Below, in pieces: positions 1 through 8,152 of a stretch of 64,000 nt of DNA (position 1 is the first letter of the stretch; each line of letters begins with the position of its first letter). The notes under the pieces were generated by a model. It ran no database searches and was not told where the DNA came from. It was given only the letters and a program-made list of their open reading frames with translations. This DNA comes from an uncultured Clostridium sp. (lineage in GTDB: Bacteria; Bacillota; Clostridia; TANB77; CAG-508), in assembly GCA_900555075.1 (NCBI GenBank), contig USJO01000001.1, forward strand, positions 1-64,000, given 5' to 3'. The position numbers and the translations under genes were made by a program.

Positions 1-95
1 CCATATGAGTAAACTTTATTTTCATCTTCAGCAAGCATTTCAGCTAATTTTATACTTCTTAAGTCTCCACCCAAAACTAGAAATTTATTTTTCAT
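1..95 (-). CDS. dpaA: dipicolinate synthase subunit A, N-terminal end only (partial)
   Basis: The reverse strand reads MKNKFLVLGGDLRSIKLAEM and continues with an acidic stretch to the window edge. A strong TAGGAGGA ribosome site lies 5 bases before the ATG at 95. The LGGD-x-R-x3-LAE-x-L pattern is the nucleotide-binding start of the DpaA/SpoVFA family, which with DpaB makes the spore-core molecule dipicolinic acid from a lysine-pathway intermediate. Only about 31 residues are visible, so the call rests on this motif and on the other spore genes in the window. Another Rossmann-fold protein is possible. Confidence 0.6.
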   Translation of the reverse strand, partial: MKNKFLVLGGDLRSIKLAEMLAEDENKVYSY

Positions 96-159
96 ACATA
101 TCCTCCTAATATAATATTATTATATTAGTAATTTTATTTTTTAAACAGAAAAATGTGAC

Positions 160-735
160 TTAATTTTTTTCTAAAATATACTTTTCTACAAGCTCTTTTA
201 TTCTTTCATATTTTTTTGTAAGATATAAATAACCAATTAAAGCCTCAAATGCCGTTGAATACATATATTCATGAACATTAGCATTTTTAGGCAAATGATG
301 ATTATTTGCATTTCTTCCTCTTCTTACAATATCTTTTTCTTCATCTGTTAATTGGTCATAAAATTTATTTAAAAAATTTGCTTGTGCACTTGCTTTTACA
401 TAATTAATAGCTTCTATGTGCAATTTATGTGGATTTAATTTTGTTGTATCTACTAAATATGTTCTAATATAAAGTTCATATACTGCGTCTCCTACATATG
501 CCCATACAAGTGGAGATAATTGGTTTATTTCTTCTTGGCTCTTATTTATTTTTATAAATTCTTCTATATTTAAACTGCTAGTTATATTACATCTTCCTTT
601 TCCTGTAATTAATAGTTTCTTTCCTAAATTATCATTTTTTTCTAATATAATTACTTCTTCTTTTGGATAATGTGTTTTAGCAGATATTGCAGCCATCATT
701 CCTGCTGGCCCACCACCAATTACAACTATTTTCAT
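160..735 (-). CDS. mrnC: Mini-ribonuclease III fused to an N-terminal fragment of a BaiN/HI0933-type flavoprotein
   Basis: Residues about 1-52 are the start of an FAD-dependent oxidoreductase of the BaiN/HI0933 family, with the dinucleotide motif GGGPAGMMAA and the family signature GKGRCNIT. From about residue 55 the protein changes to a complete Mini-III RNase (PLVWAYVGDAVYELYIR, then RRGRNANN and EYMYSTAFEALIGYLYL), the enzyme that matures 23S rRNA ends. No start codon lies at the junction (the first MrnC-like residues are coded by ordinary TTA AAT), so translation must begin at the flavoprotein ATG, which has an AGAGGT site 4 bases before it. The flavin part is far too short to fold as an enzyme. 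It looks like an in-frame deletion fusion of two neighbouring genes. Whether it is fixed in the lineage cannot be told here. Confidence 0.8.
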   Translation of the reverse strand: MKIVVIGGGPAGMMAAISAKTHYPKEEVIILEKNDNLGKKLLITGKGRCNITSSLNIEEFIKINKSQEEINQLSPLVWAYVGDAVYELYIRTYLVDTTKLNPHKLHIEAINYVKASAQANFLNKFYDQLTDEEKDIVRRGRNANNHHLPKNANVHEYMYSTAFEALIGYLYLTKKYERIKELVEKYILEKN

Positions 736-753
736 TTTTACCTCTATTTAAAT

Positions 754-1992
754 TTATTTCATGTTTGATACTGCTTGCATTACTGCAAGTTTTCCATATT
801 CATATGTTAATCCACCTTGCATATATGCTATATATGGTGGTCTTATAGGTCCATCGCAACTAATTTCTATTGAAGATCCTTGTATAAAGCTACCACTTGC
901 CATTATTACTTTGTCTGTATATCCTGGCATATCCCATGGCTCTGGTATAGAGTTTGAATCTATTGCTGAACCCATTTGTATTCCTTGACAATATTTTATT
1001 AATTTATCTGCTTCGCCAAATTCTATGTTTTGTACTATATCTGCTCTTTTACTATTGTATTTAGGTGATACTTTATAGCCTAGCTCTTCTAATATGCAAC
1101 TTGCAAAAATAGCTGTTTTTAAACTACTAGCTACAACAGATGGAGCCATATATAATCCTTGAAGAATACTTTTATTTATTCCAAGAGTAGGTCCTACTTC
1201 TTTTCCTTGTCCTGGTACAGTTAATCTTTGTGCTGCTAAATCTACTAATTCCTTTTTTCCAGCAACATATGCTCCGTTTGGCGCAATTCCTCCTCCTAGA
1301 TTTTTAATGAGAGATCCTACTATAACATCTGCTCCTACTTCTATTGGTGTTTTTCTTTCTACAAACTCGCAATAACAATTGTCTACCATAATTATTATAT
1401 CTTTATTAATGCTTTTTATTAGCTTAATAACCTTTTCTAATTTGTCTATTACTAAACTTTCTCTAGTAGAATATCCCTTTGATCTTTGTATTTCAATTAC
1501 CTTTATATTGCCTTTTTTAACTCTTTTTTCTATTTCTTCATAGTCGAAATCATTATCTTTTAAATCTATTTGTTCATACTTTACTCCAAAAGCTTTTAAT
1601 GAACTTTCATTTTCTTCAATTCCTATTATCTGGTCTAGAGTATCATATGGTTTTCCTGTAATACTAAGTAATGTATCATTTGGTCTTAATAGCGCAAATA
1701 ATGTTACTGTTAAAGCATGAGTACCAGATATAAATTGACTCCTTACTAGGCTATCTTCTGCTCCTAACACCTCTGCAAATACTTTTTCTATTGTATCTCT
1801 TCCAATATCTGAATAGCCATAACCTGTTGTTGATTGAAAATGCATATCTGAAATATTATTGTTTTGAAATGCATTTAAAACTTTTTGGCTAAAATACATA
1901 CAATTTTTGTCTATGTCTTTTATTGTTTCTTCTATCTTTTTTTCTACTTTATTTGAAAGTTCTAATATACCATTATCTATATTTATACTCAT
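754..1992 (-). CDS. methionine gamma-lyase family PLP enzyme (YnbB type)
   Basis: This is a PLP-dependent enzyme of the Met_gamma_lyase/YnbB family, formerly called aluminium resistance protein. The sequence shows the substrate-loop motif TTGYGYSDIGRDT, the cofactor-binding SQFISGTHAL, the aspartate region VDNCYCEF and the Schiff-base lysine in GSLIKNLGGG, followed by the family C-terminal GSFIQGSSIEISCDGP. The reaction is not established for the family; a C-S lyase role is inferred. I place the start at the ATG at 1992 because AAGGAG lies 7 bases before it; a farther ATG at 2013 lacks such a site and would overlap the upstream gene. The gene follows the WG-repeat gene without a gap and is probably co-transcribed with it. 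Confidence 0.85.
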   Translation of the reverse strand: MSINIDNGILELSNKVEKKIEETIKDIDKNCMYFSQKVLNAFQNNNISDMHFQSTTGYGYSDIGRDTIEKVFAEVLGAEDSLVRSQFISGTHALTVTLFALLRPNDTLLSITGKPYDTLDQIIGIEENESSLKAFGVKYEQIDLKDNDFDYEEIEKRVKKGNIKVIEIQRSKGYSTRESLVIDKLEKVIKLIKSINKDIIIMVDNCYCEFVERKTPIEVGADVIVGSLIKNLGGGIAPNGAYVAGKKELVDLAAQRLTVPGQGKEVGPTLGINKSILQGLYMAPSVVASSLKTAIFASCILEELGYKVSPKYNSKRADIVQNIEFGEADKLIKYCQGIQMGSAIDSNSIPEPWDMPGYTDKVIMASGSFIQGSSIEISCDGPIRPPYIAYMQGGLTYEYGKLAVMQAVSNMK

Positions 1993-2002
1993 TTTTTTCT
2001 CC

Positions 2003-3421
2003 TTAATTTTCATCTGATATACCTTCTACATATAGGCTATCCGTATAAAATGTAGTTCTATAATCATAGGTTACTTTATAATATTTTCCTATAAAACTTA
2101 TTTCATCTAGGCTATCCAATTTATAAGTTGGATTTTGAATAATTTTTCCTTCTTCGTCTATAGAACCCCACTTTCCATTCTTTTTTATTCCTGCAAATCC
2201 ATATTTATTCATTTCTGTTACTTCATCATAAATATAATCTATTACCACTTTAGAATTTTTATCTACAAAGCCCCATTTTCCATTTTTTTGAGTTGGCACC
2301 AAAGTTGGATTTGCCATTTTTGCTGCATTATTATTTGCTTCTTCTTTTATTTCTTCTTTCTCTTTTTTTGGTTCTTCTATTTCTTTTCCATTTAAATCAT
2401 AATATACTATTTTTTCTTTACTTTTTGTTTCTATATAATTGCTATATACATTAATCTCGTCATATTGAGTAGGCAATATCTTTTTTCCTTTTGAACTGCA
2501 TACTCCTAATTTTGTGCTTCTTGTTACTATAAATAAATTCTCTATACCGCTATAATCAATGTCTTGGTATTTGAAATCTATTATTACTTTTTTATTTTTT
2601 ATTAAACCACATTGACCATTCTTTCTTGCTATTATAAATATATTTTTATCTGTATCTTCTGTTTTTACATCACCAATTCTTATAATTTCGCTATAATCTA
2701 AGTTTAATAACATTTTTTGTTTTTCGTTTAAATATCCGTATCTGTATCCTTCTTTTGTTTTCTCTCCAACTATATATCCAGATAATTTATAGCCATTATT
2801 AGATGTATAATATTCATCTCCTGATATATAATCATACTTTATTTTTATTAGTTCTACTCCTTTGTTATTTATTACTCCATATTTTCCATCTTTTTTTACT
2901 AAAAGCTCTCCTTCTTTGCAGCTTAGTCCTTCAACTTCATCGTATATTGCTTCTGTTAGCATTTTTCCACTTAAATCTATTATTCCATACTTATTATTAG
3001 CTTTATATTTTAATAAATTTTTTTCGTATGGCATTGATGTTTCTATTCCATTTAGAGCTATTGTATCAAGCTCATTATATTTTGAAAATAATTCTGTTTC
3101 TTGTGAGTTAATTACTTTTGTTCTGCATTTTCCTGTTTTATCATTGTAATCAAAATAACAAACAAATATTGCACTTGATGGGTTTGGAATATGAATATCA
3201 TAGTATTTAGGCTCAATAACAATGTTACCTTTATCATCTATTATTCCACTTTTTCCATCACTTTCTAAAACAAAATACTTTTCAGTATTTACTGTTTCTA
3301 GATCATAATCTTTTTTAAATTTATTTTTTGTTATTTTTATAATTGGTATTAAAACAATTAGCATAACAATTACAATTATTTGTATTTTATATTTTATAAC
3401 TATTTCCAACATTTTTTTCAT
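2003..3421 (-). CDS. membrane-anchored WG-repeat protein
   Basis: The 472-residue protein has a short basic N-terminus, one transmembrane segment at about residues 12-31, and then roughly eight WG-type beta repeats of the form KxGxIDxxGxxxIxxxYDxI (for example KYGIIDLSGKML, KYGVINNKGVEL, KWGFVDKNSKVV, KWGSIDEEGKII). A charged KE-rich linker near residue 350 separates the first six repeats from the last two. WG-repeat proteins are common outside the cytoplasm of Firmicutes, but their ligand is usually unknown, and none can be assigned here. The topology suggests a single anchor with the repeats outside the cell. Confidence 0.75.
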   Translation of the reverse strand: MKKMLEIVIKYKIQIIVIVMLIVLIPIIKITKNKFKKDYDLETVNTEKYFVLESDGKSGIIDDKGNIVIEPKYYDIHIPNPSSAIFVCYFDYNDKTGKCRTKVINSQETELFSKYNELDTIALNGIETSMPYEKNLLKYKANNKYGIIDLSGKMLTEAIYDEVEGLSCKEGELLVKKDGKYGVINNKGVELIKIKYDYISGDEYYTSNNGYKLSGYIVGEKTKEGYRYGYLNEKQKMLLNLDYSEIIRIGDVKTEDTDKNIFIIARKNGQCGLIKNKKVIIDFKYQDIDYSGIENLFIVTRSTKLGVCSSKGKKILPTQYDEINVYSNYIETKSKEKIVYYDLNGKEIEEPKKEKEEIKEEANNNAAKMANPTLVPTQKNGKWGFVDKNSKVVIDYIYDEVTEMNKYGFAGIKKNGKWGSIDEEGKIIQNPTYKLDSLDEISFIGKYYKVTYDYRTTFYTDSLYVEGISDEN

Positions 3422-3491
3422 ATTTATTACCTCATTTTAATTACTACTAATATTATATCTGCATCAATTAAATATGTCAATTAAAAAAGCC

Positions 3492-3677
3492 CTAGTATAT
3501 AACAAAATTCGAGCTTTCTTCCTCATATTCTTTTGTTATGTTGGGTTGAGTTTTAAAATAAAAAAATGATTTAATAGTTGTATATAGTTTTGGAATATAA
3601 TAGATTATAAAAAAGTAAATTATTATTGAAATAATAATAGAAATAAAATTAATTTTAAGATTTGAATAAATTTTCAT
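3492..3677 (-). CDS. small single-pass membrane protein, unknown
   Basis: This 61-residue reading frame has an AGAGGA site 6 bases before its ATG. It encodes a hydrophobic stretch at about residues 10-33 (IISIIIYFFIIYYIPKL) and a polar tail with an acidic EEESS patch. It stands alone between the WG-repeat gene and the plus-strand SDR gene. I do not recognise a family. The good ribosome site and membrane-protein pattern favour a real gene. Confidence 0.45.
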   Translation of the reverse strand: MKIYSNLKINFISIIISIIIYFFIIYYIPKLYTTIKSFFYFKTQPNITKEYEEESSNFVIY

Positions 3678-3791
3678 GTGTTTCCTCTAATTTTAACAAT
3701 ATTTAATATAATTTATCACTTTTAAATTATTTTACATTATATTTATGAATTCTATGTGTCTATTTAGTTATTTTTTATTATTAATATTTAG

Positions 3792-3820
3792 TTGTTTTAT
3801 AGTATAAGTTATGTTATATT
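3792..3820 (+). promoter_or_regulatory. sigma-A-type promoter for the SDR gene
   Basis: TTGTTT and TATATT are separated by 17 bases and sit 28 bases before the SDR start codon, with TAGGAGG between. Confidence 0.5.
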
Positions 3821-3847
3821 ATTCATAACTTATTTAGGAGGTTTTTT

Positions 3848-4591
3848 ATGAGAGCTTTAATTACAGGTGCTTCTTCTGGAATAGGAAGAGAATTTGCAAA
3901 AATACTGTCTAAAAAAGGGTATGACTTAGTTTTAGTAGCTAGAGATAAAGAAAAATTAGAAGAAGTAAAAAAAGAACTATCTACAAATATTGAAATTGTT
4001 TGTCTTGACTTAAGTATTAGTGAAAACTGCAAAATGTTATATAATAATTATCCAGATATGGATTTATTAATTAATAATGCTGGATTTGGAGATTGTGGCA
4101 ATTTTTCTTCTACTAGTTTAGATAAAGAACTGTCTATGATTTCTACAAATATTACAGCATATCACATATTAACAAAACTTTATTTAATAAATATGGAAAA
4201 GAAAAATAGCGGTCATATATTAAATGTTGCATCAATTGCTGGATTCATGCCAGGTCCTTTAATGTCTACTTATTATGCAACAAAAGCATATATAGTAAGA
4301 TTATCTGAAGGAATTCGAGAAGAATTAAAAAAAGAAAAGTCTAGTGTTAAAATTAGTATACTATGCCCTGGTCCTGTTAATACCAATTTTAACAAAGTTG
4401 CAAATGTAAAATTTCATTTAAGAGAAGCAAATAGTTTTCAAGTTGCAAATTATGCTATTAAACATCTAAATAAATTCTATATTGTACCAGGTCTTGATAT
4501 AAAATTAGCAAGATTTTTTGCAAAGATAATACCATCTTCTATCGTGGCTAAAGTAACATATCGTATTCAAAAAAGAAAATTAAATCAATAA
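3848..4591 (+). CDS. short-chain dehydrogenase/reductase (classical SDR)
   Basis: A classical SDR of 247 residues. It shows the NAD(P)-binding TGASSGIG at residues 6-13, the structural NNAG in LLINNAGFGD, the catalytic serine in NVASIAGF, and the active-site YxxxK in YYATKAY, followed by the PG motif CPGPVNTNF. It most resembles the DltE/YqjQ-like broad-specificity branch (inferred). The cofactor may be NADPH, because an arginine-rich patch follows the first strand. The start has TAGGAGG 6 bases upstream. The gene stands alone and converges on the SGNH-protein gene through a shared terminator. The substrate cannot be read from sequence. Confidence 0.88.
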   Translation: MRALITGASSGIGREFAKILSKKGYDLVLVARDKEKLEEVKKELSTNIEIVCLDLSISENCKMLYNNYPDMDLLINNAGFGDCGNFSSTSLDKELSMISTNITAYHILTKLYLINMEKKNSGHILNVASIAGFMPGPLMSTYYATKAYIVRLSEGIREELKKEKSSVKISILCPGPVNTNFNKVANVKFHLREANSFQVANYAIKHLNKFYIVPGLDIKLARFFAKIIPSSIVAKVTYRIQKRKLNQ

Positions 4592-4618
4592 AAGAAGTGA
4601 ATTCAAATTTCACTTCTT
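4592..4618. terminator. bidirectional intrinsic terminator
   Basis: A perfect 10-bp stem (AAGAAGTGAA / TTCACTTCTT) with a 7-base loop lies between two convergent genes, with T-rich sequence on the plus strand and A-rich sequence on the other side. Confidence 0.8.
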
Positions 4619-5647
4619 CTATTTTTTCATTTTTTCATATAATTTATAGTTTTCATTCCATTTTGAATACTGTTCTTCATTTTTGTGATTTGGTAAATTG
4701 TATTCTTTAATACTTTCTTCTAGTTTTTGTGTAATATATTCTGCTCCATATGTATTTAAATGTTTTCCTTCATCTCTTCCAAACTTTTTCCAATCAAATT
4801 CTTCATCTAAATTGTAATCTATATAAGGAACATTATTTTCTTCTGCATATTGCTTAATTAAATTACTTTTGCATTCTGTCCAAGCATCATCTGTTGGAAT
4901 GTATACAAACATTACCTTAGAATTATTTTTCTTACACAATTCTAATATTTTATCTAAATATTTTTTACTCTTTTTAGGAATGCGTTCTATTTTTTTGTTT
5001 TCTTCTTTTTTCTTTAATTTACTTTTTCTATTATAACCTTTTATATTTTTATCTAGTTCATAGCCTCCAAATTTAGAATCATACTTTGAAAAACCTTCTT
5101 TAAAATCTTTTTCTTCTAATTCGCTCCATCTTGAATGATACCTCAATAATGGAAATAGATAAGTAATTCTTGCAGATTTTGAAACTCTTACATCTGGATT
5201 TGCTATAATAGATAATTTATTTACTCCAAATTTCATACAATCAACTGTTTTTCGAATATCATTTCTTGAATCTTTTGTTTGAAAAACATAGTCTGCATCT
5301 ATTATAACTAGTTTAGGCTGTTGCCTTTTATAAAACTCTTTAGCCATATAGTATGAAACCCATACAGTTTGTGAAGGATTGCTTATATGGTAGCTTGATA
5401 TTCCTGCATCATTCCACAATTTCATCGTTGAAATTCCACTATATATATCACTATTTCCAAGCATTGCTACATCTATTGTATTTTTAGGTTCATTATAAAT
5501 TCCCTTAATTCTTCTTGAAGCACCTCCAGTAGCATCTGACCATTTAGGAATAAATATTTTATTAAGAACACTGCAAATAAATATTGCTATTATACCAAAA
5601 ACTATTACTTTACATATTATATTTATCATTTTTTTATATTTTTTCAT
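4619..5647 (-). CDS. membrane-anchored SGNH/GDSL-hydrolase-like protein
   Basis: This 342-residue protein has an N-terminal transmembrane helix (about residues 9-29) followed by an extracellular SGNH-like fold. The first block is VAMLGNSDIYSGI, where the usual nucleophile region GSSHxxxGI has become GNSD; the last block DEGKHLNTYGAEYI carries the Asp/His pair typical of the family. The layout resembles membrane-anchored DltD/AlgX-like proteins that act on cell-surface polymers. The nucleophile serine is shifted (GNSD), so catalytic activity is uncertain. It has its own clear promoter and sits alone between two terminators. Confidence 0.55.
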   Translation of the reverse strand: MKKYKKMINIICKVIVFGIIAIFICSVLNKIFIPKWSDATGGASRRIKGIYNEPKNTIDVAMLGNSDIYSGISTMKLWNDAGISSYHISNPSQTVWVSYYMAKEFYKRQQPKLVIIDADYVFQTKDSRNDIRKTVDCMKFGVNKLSIIANPDVRVSKSARITYLFPLLRYHSRWSELEEKDFKEGFSKYDSKFGGYELDKNIKGYNRKSKLKKKEENKKIERIPKKSKKYLDKILELCKKNNSKVMFVYIPTDDAWTECKSNLIKQYAEENNVPYIDYNLDEEFDWKKFGRDEGKHLNTYGAEYITQKLEESIKEYNLPNHKNEEQYSKWNENYKLYEKMKK

Positions 5648-5675
5648 TTTTTTATGCCCCTTCTAAGCAATGCCT

Positions 5676-5704
5676 ATTATACTATTGTTTGCTATTTAAT
5701 GCAA
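5676..5704 (-). promoter_or_regulatory. sigma-A promoter of the SGNH-protein gene
   Basis: On the minus strand TTGCAT and a consensus TATAAT are spaced by 17 bases, 29 bases from the start codon. Confidence 0.7.
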
Positions 5705-5721
5705 CAATTATTCTACATAAA

Positions 5722-5746
5722 AAAGGACATCTTTTAGATGTCCTTT
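5722..5746 (-). terminator. terminator of hup
   Basis: An 11-bp perfect stem (AAAGGACATCT / AGATGTCCTTT) with a 3-base loop follows the hup stop codon. Confidence 0.75.
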
Positions 5747-5772
5747 AATGAATTCATTATCTATATGATAAA

Positions 5773-6051
5773 TTATTTTTTGTTTACTAAATCTTTTAAT
5801 GCTTTTCCAGCTTTGAATACTGGAGCTTTTGATGCTGGTATTTTTATTTCTTCTTTAGTTTGTGGGTTTCTACCTTTTCTAGCAGCTCTTTTTCTAACTT
5901 CGAAAGAACCGAAACCAACTAATTGTACTTTTTCTCCTTTAACTAATGCATCAGTAACAACATCTATAAATGCGTTTAATGTTTCTTCTGCACTTTTTTT
6001 TGTGTCTCCTGTTTTTGCAGCCATTGCTGCTACTAAATCAGATTTGTTCAT
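5773..6051 (-). CDS. hup: HU-family DNA-binding protein
   Basis: A 92-residue HU protein, full length for the family. It starts [15 protein letters not shown], has the DNA-binding arm signature [20 protein letters not shown] and ends with the conserved [11 protein letters not shown]. It forms dimers that bend and compact DNA. AGGAGG lies 8 bases before the ATG. It is monocistronic with its own terminator, as expected for an abundant nucleoid protein. Third-codon positions are richer in G/C than in neighbouring genes, consistent with high expression. Confidence 0.97.
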   Translation of the reverse strand: MNKSDLVAAMAAKTGDTKKSAEETLNAFIDVVTDALVKGEKVQLVGFGSFEVRKRAARKGRNPQTKEEIKIPASKAPVFKAGKALKDLVNKK

Positions 6052-6206
6052 TTAATTTACCTCCTAAAAAGTTTGAAATATGTAGAATTTACTTCTACAC
6101 TAGCATTATTCGTCATAATAAAATAAAATCCTTCTTTTTTTTTGAACTTTTTTCTTTACACCCTTTAGTTCTGTAAGAATACAGGCAATTTTTGTAAATT
6201 GTTTTC

Positions 6207-7850
6207 TTATTCTTTATTTTCTTCTTTCTTATATATACCAATGGTTTCAACCATTTTATTTATCTTTTGACCATATGGAATCATTAGTATTTCTTCTTTT
6301 GTAAATATTTTTAGTATTATTACCATTATTAAATAAATTATTACTGCAATTACTAAAGCAAGTAAAGTAGCAATTTTTTCTGATATTACTAAAAGTAATA
6401 ATGTGTATATATAGTAAGAACATACGCACATTGCAAATGTAGCAATCACTGGTTTTAATATAAATTTCTTAAAATTCAATTCTAATTTTATTGTCTTTCT
6501 TAAAATCAAAAAGCTTAACAAAAATGCAAAGAAGTTGTTTATTACAGATGCTATTGCTGCTCCGTTTACTCCCAAAGCAGGATTTGGAACTAATATTAAA
6601 TTAAATATTAATTTTAATGCCACTCCTATAAAAGAGGTAACTGCTGGTACAATTATTCTTCCTAATCCTTGTAATGCTCCATTTGTAGTTTGCATTAAAA
6701 CTGCAAATATAATTGTTAAAGAAAATATTTGTAATAAAAATCCTCCATCTGTTGCATTTGGAAACAATAAATTTATTATCGGTTGTGCAAATACCATCAT
6801 TCCAAATGTACAAGGAAGCCCTATTATCATTGTGGTTAATAATGAAAAAGATATTCTTTTTCCTGCTGTTTTTGTATCTTTTTTTGCCATTAATCCTGAA
6901 ACTGATGGTACTAAAGCAGTAGCAAATGCTATATTAAAAGATAGCGGTAGTGTTGCTAATGTATCTACTTTTCCAGATAGTATTCCATATTGTGCTTTAG
7001 CTACGGCGTCTGGTAAAAATGTTTTCAAACCTTTTACAACAGTTACTATATCTACAATTTTAGATAAAGTAGACATTATTGCACTTAGTGTAATTGGTAT
7101 TGAAACAATAAGTATTCTTTTTACAATTCTTTTTACTCTTTCTTGTTTAGAATTTATTGTATTTTTTATTTTTGGTGCAACAACTTTCTTAAAGTTTCTA
7201 TAATACAATAATATGTATAAAAAGCTTAATAATACAGACAATGTAGTAGCTAAGTTTGCTCCTGCAGCCATTAGTGTTGTATCTAAATTTGTTCTTATTC
7301 CTATAAGTTCAACTGCCGAAATAGTAATTGTTGTTTTAAATACTTGTTCTAAAGCTTGTGCTTTTGCTGTAACAGATACTTTATCTAAACCATTAAAATA
7401 TCCTCTTATAACAGATGCAATTGTAACAAATGTTATAGATGGTGAAAGCACTTGCAATGATAAAGTTGCTTCTGGTACCTCAATTGCATTTGCTATTGTA
7501 CTAGCTCCTAAGAACAGTATTAAGGTTCCAGCAAAACCTATTAGTCCAAATGTAACTAAAGCAATTCTAAATACTCTATGTGCACCTTTATAATCTTCGA
7601 GTGCAACCTTTTCTGATATTAATTTTGCTATTGCATTTGGAACTCCTATAGATGAAATTGTAAGAAGCATTGCATAAATTTGATATCCACTTCCATATAT
7701 TCCATTTCCTATATCTCCAAATCCTTTTTTATTTGTTAAAAATATTTTAGAAACTAATCCTAATATTTTTATTAAAACTTGAGAAAGCATTAAAGATAAA
7801 ACGCCTAACATAAATCCATCTTTCTTCTCAATTTTTTTTGTCTTTTCCAT
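6207..7850 (-). CDS. SpoVB/MurJ-like oligosaccharide flippase (MOP superfamily)
   Basis: A polytopic membrane protein of about 547 residues with some 14 hydrophobic segments. It belongs to the Polysacc_synt/MATE-like group that contains SpoVB and YkvU. Visible landmarks are the first helix (LSQVLIKILGLVSKIFLTN), the loop GNGIYGSGYQIYAMLL, and IASVIRGYFNGLDKVSVTA. It probably flips a lipid-linked cell-wall or spore-cortex precursor. I favour the ATG at 7850 because GGAAGGA lies 9 bases before it; the ATG at 7868 has no site. It lies alone between hup and an AT-rich gap. The sporulation role is inferred from family membership. Confidence 0.8.
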   Translation of the reverse strand: MEKTKKIEKKDGFMLGVLSLMLSQVLIKILGLVSKIFLTNKKGFGDIGNGIYGSGYQIYAMLLTISSIGVPNAIAKLISEKVALEDYKGAHRVFRIALVTFGLIGFAGTLILFLGASTIANAIEVPEATLSLQVLSPSITFVTIASVIRGYFNGLDKVSVTAKAQALEQVFKTTITISAVELIGIRTNLDTTLMAAGANLATTLSVLLSFLYILLYYRNFKKVVAPKIKNTINSKQERVKRIVKRILIVSIPITLSAIMSTLSKIVDIVTVVKGLKTFLPDAVAKAQYGILSGKVDTLATLPLSFNIAFATALVPSVSGLMAKKDTKTAGKRISFSLLTTMIIGLPCTFGMMVFAQPIINLLFPNATDGGFLLQIFSLTIIFAVLMQTTNGALQGLGRIIVPAVTSFIGVALKLIFNLILVPNPALGVNGAAIASVINNFFAFLLSFLILRKTIKLELNFKKFILKPVIATFAMCVCSYYIYTLLLLVISEKIATLLALVIAVIIYLIMVIILKIFTKEEILMIPYGQKINKMVETIGIYKKEENKE

Positions 7851-7868
7851 TTTTATTGTTCCTTCCAT

Positions 7869-8089
7869 TTTATTCTTTTATATATTGTATTTTGTTATTT
7901 AATAATTATATTCATATTAGATATTTTATTCAAGTAAAAATCATAAATTTTTAATATAATTAATATTTAGAATTGTATTTGTCCGTATATAAAAATTAAT
8001 TTAAATCCTTTGAAATATATTCAAAAATTCAAATTTCAAACTCAAAACGCCAAATGCAATATTTATTATACATTTTTCACTAAAAAGTA
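7869..8089. other. AT-rich intergenic stretch, possible degenerate repeat copy
   Basis: No reading frame is supported. Positions about 8005-8065 (core AAATCCTTTGAA and later AACGCCAAATGCA) weakly resemble the reverse complement of the gap at 16020-16085 (AAATTCCTTTGAA, AACACCAAACACA). This suggests two decayed copies of one intergenic repeat. The similarity was judged by eye. Confidence 0.3.
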
Positions 8090-8118
8090 TTGTATTTTTG
8101 CGCATTTTATAAGATAAT
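8090..8118 (+). promoter_or_regulatory. candidate promoter of the coupling ATPase gene
   Basis: TTGTAT and GATAAT are spaced by 17 bases, 35 bases before the chosen ATG at 8153. Confidence 0.45.
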
Positions 8119-8152
8119 ATATATGATTATTTATTTTAGAGGAGTAATAAAA

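Noticed and set aside
6535..7203. Long open frame opposite the flippase gene
   Set aside because: It is antisense to a clear membrane-protein gene, lacks a ribosome site and has the composition of a mirror frame.
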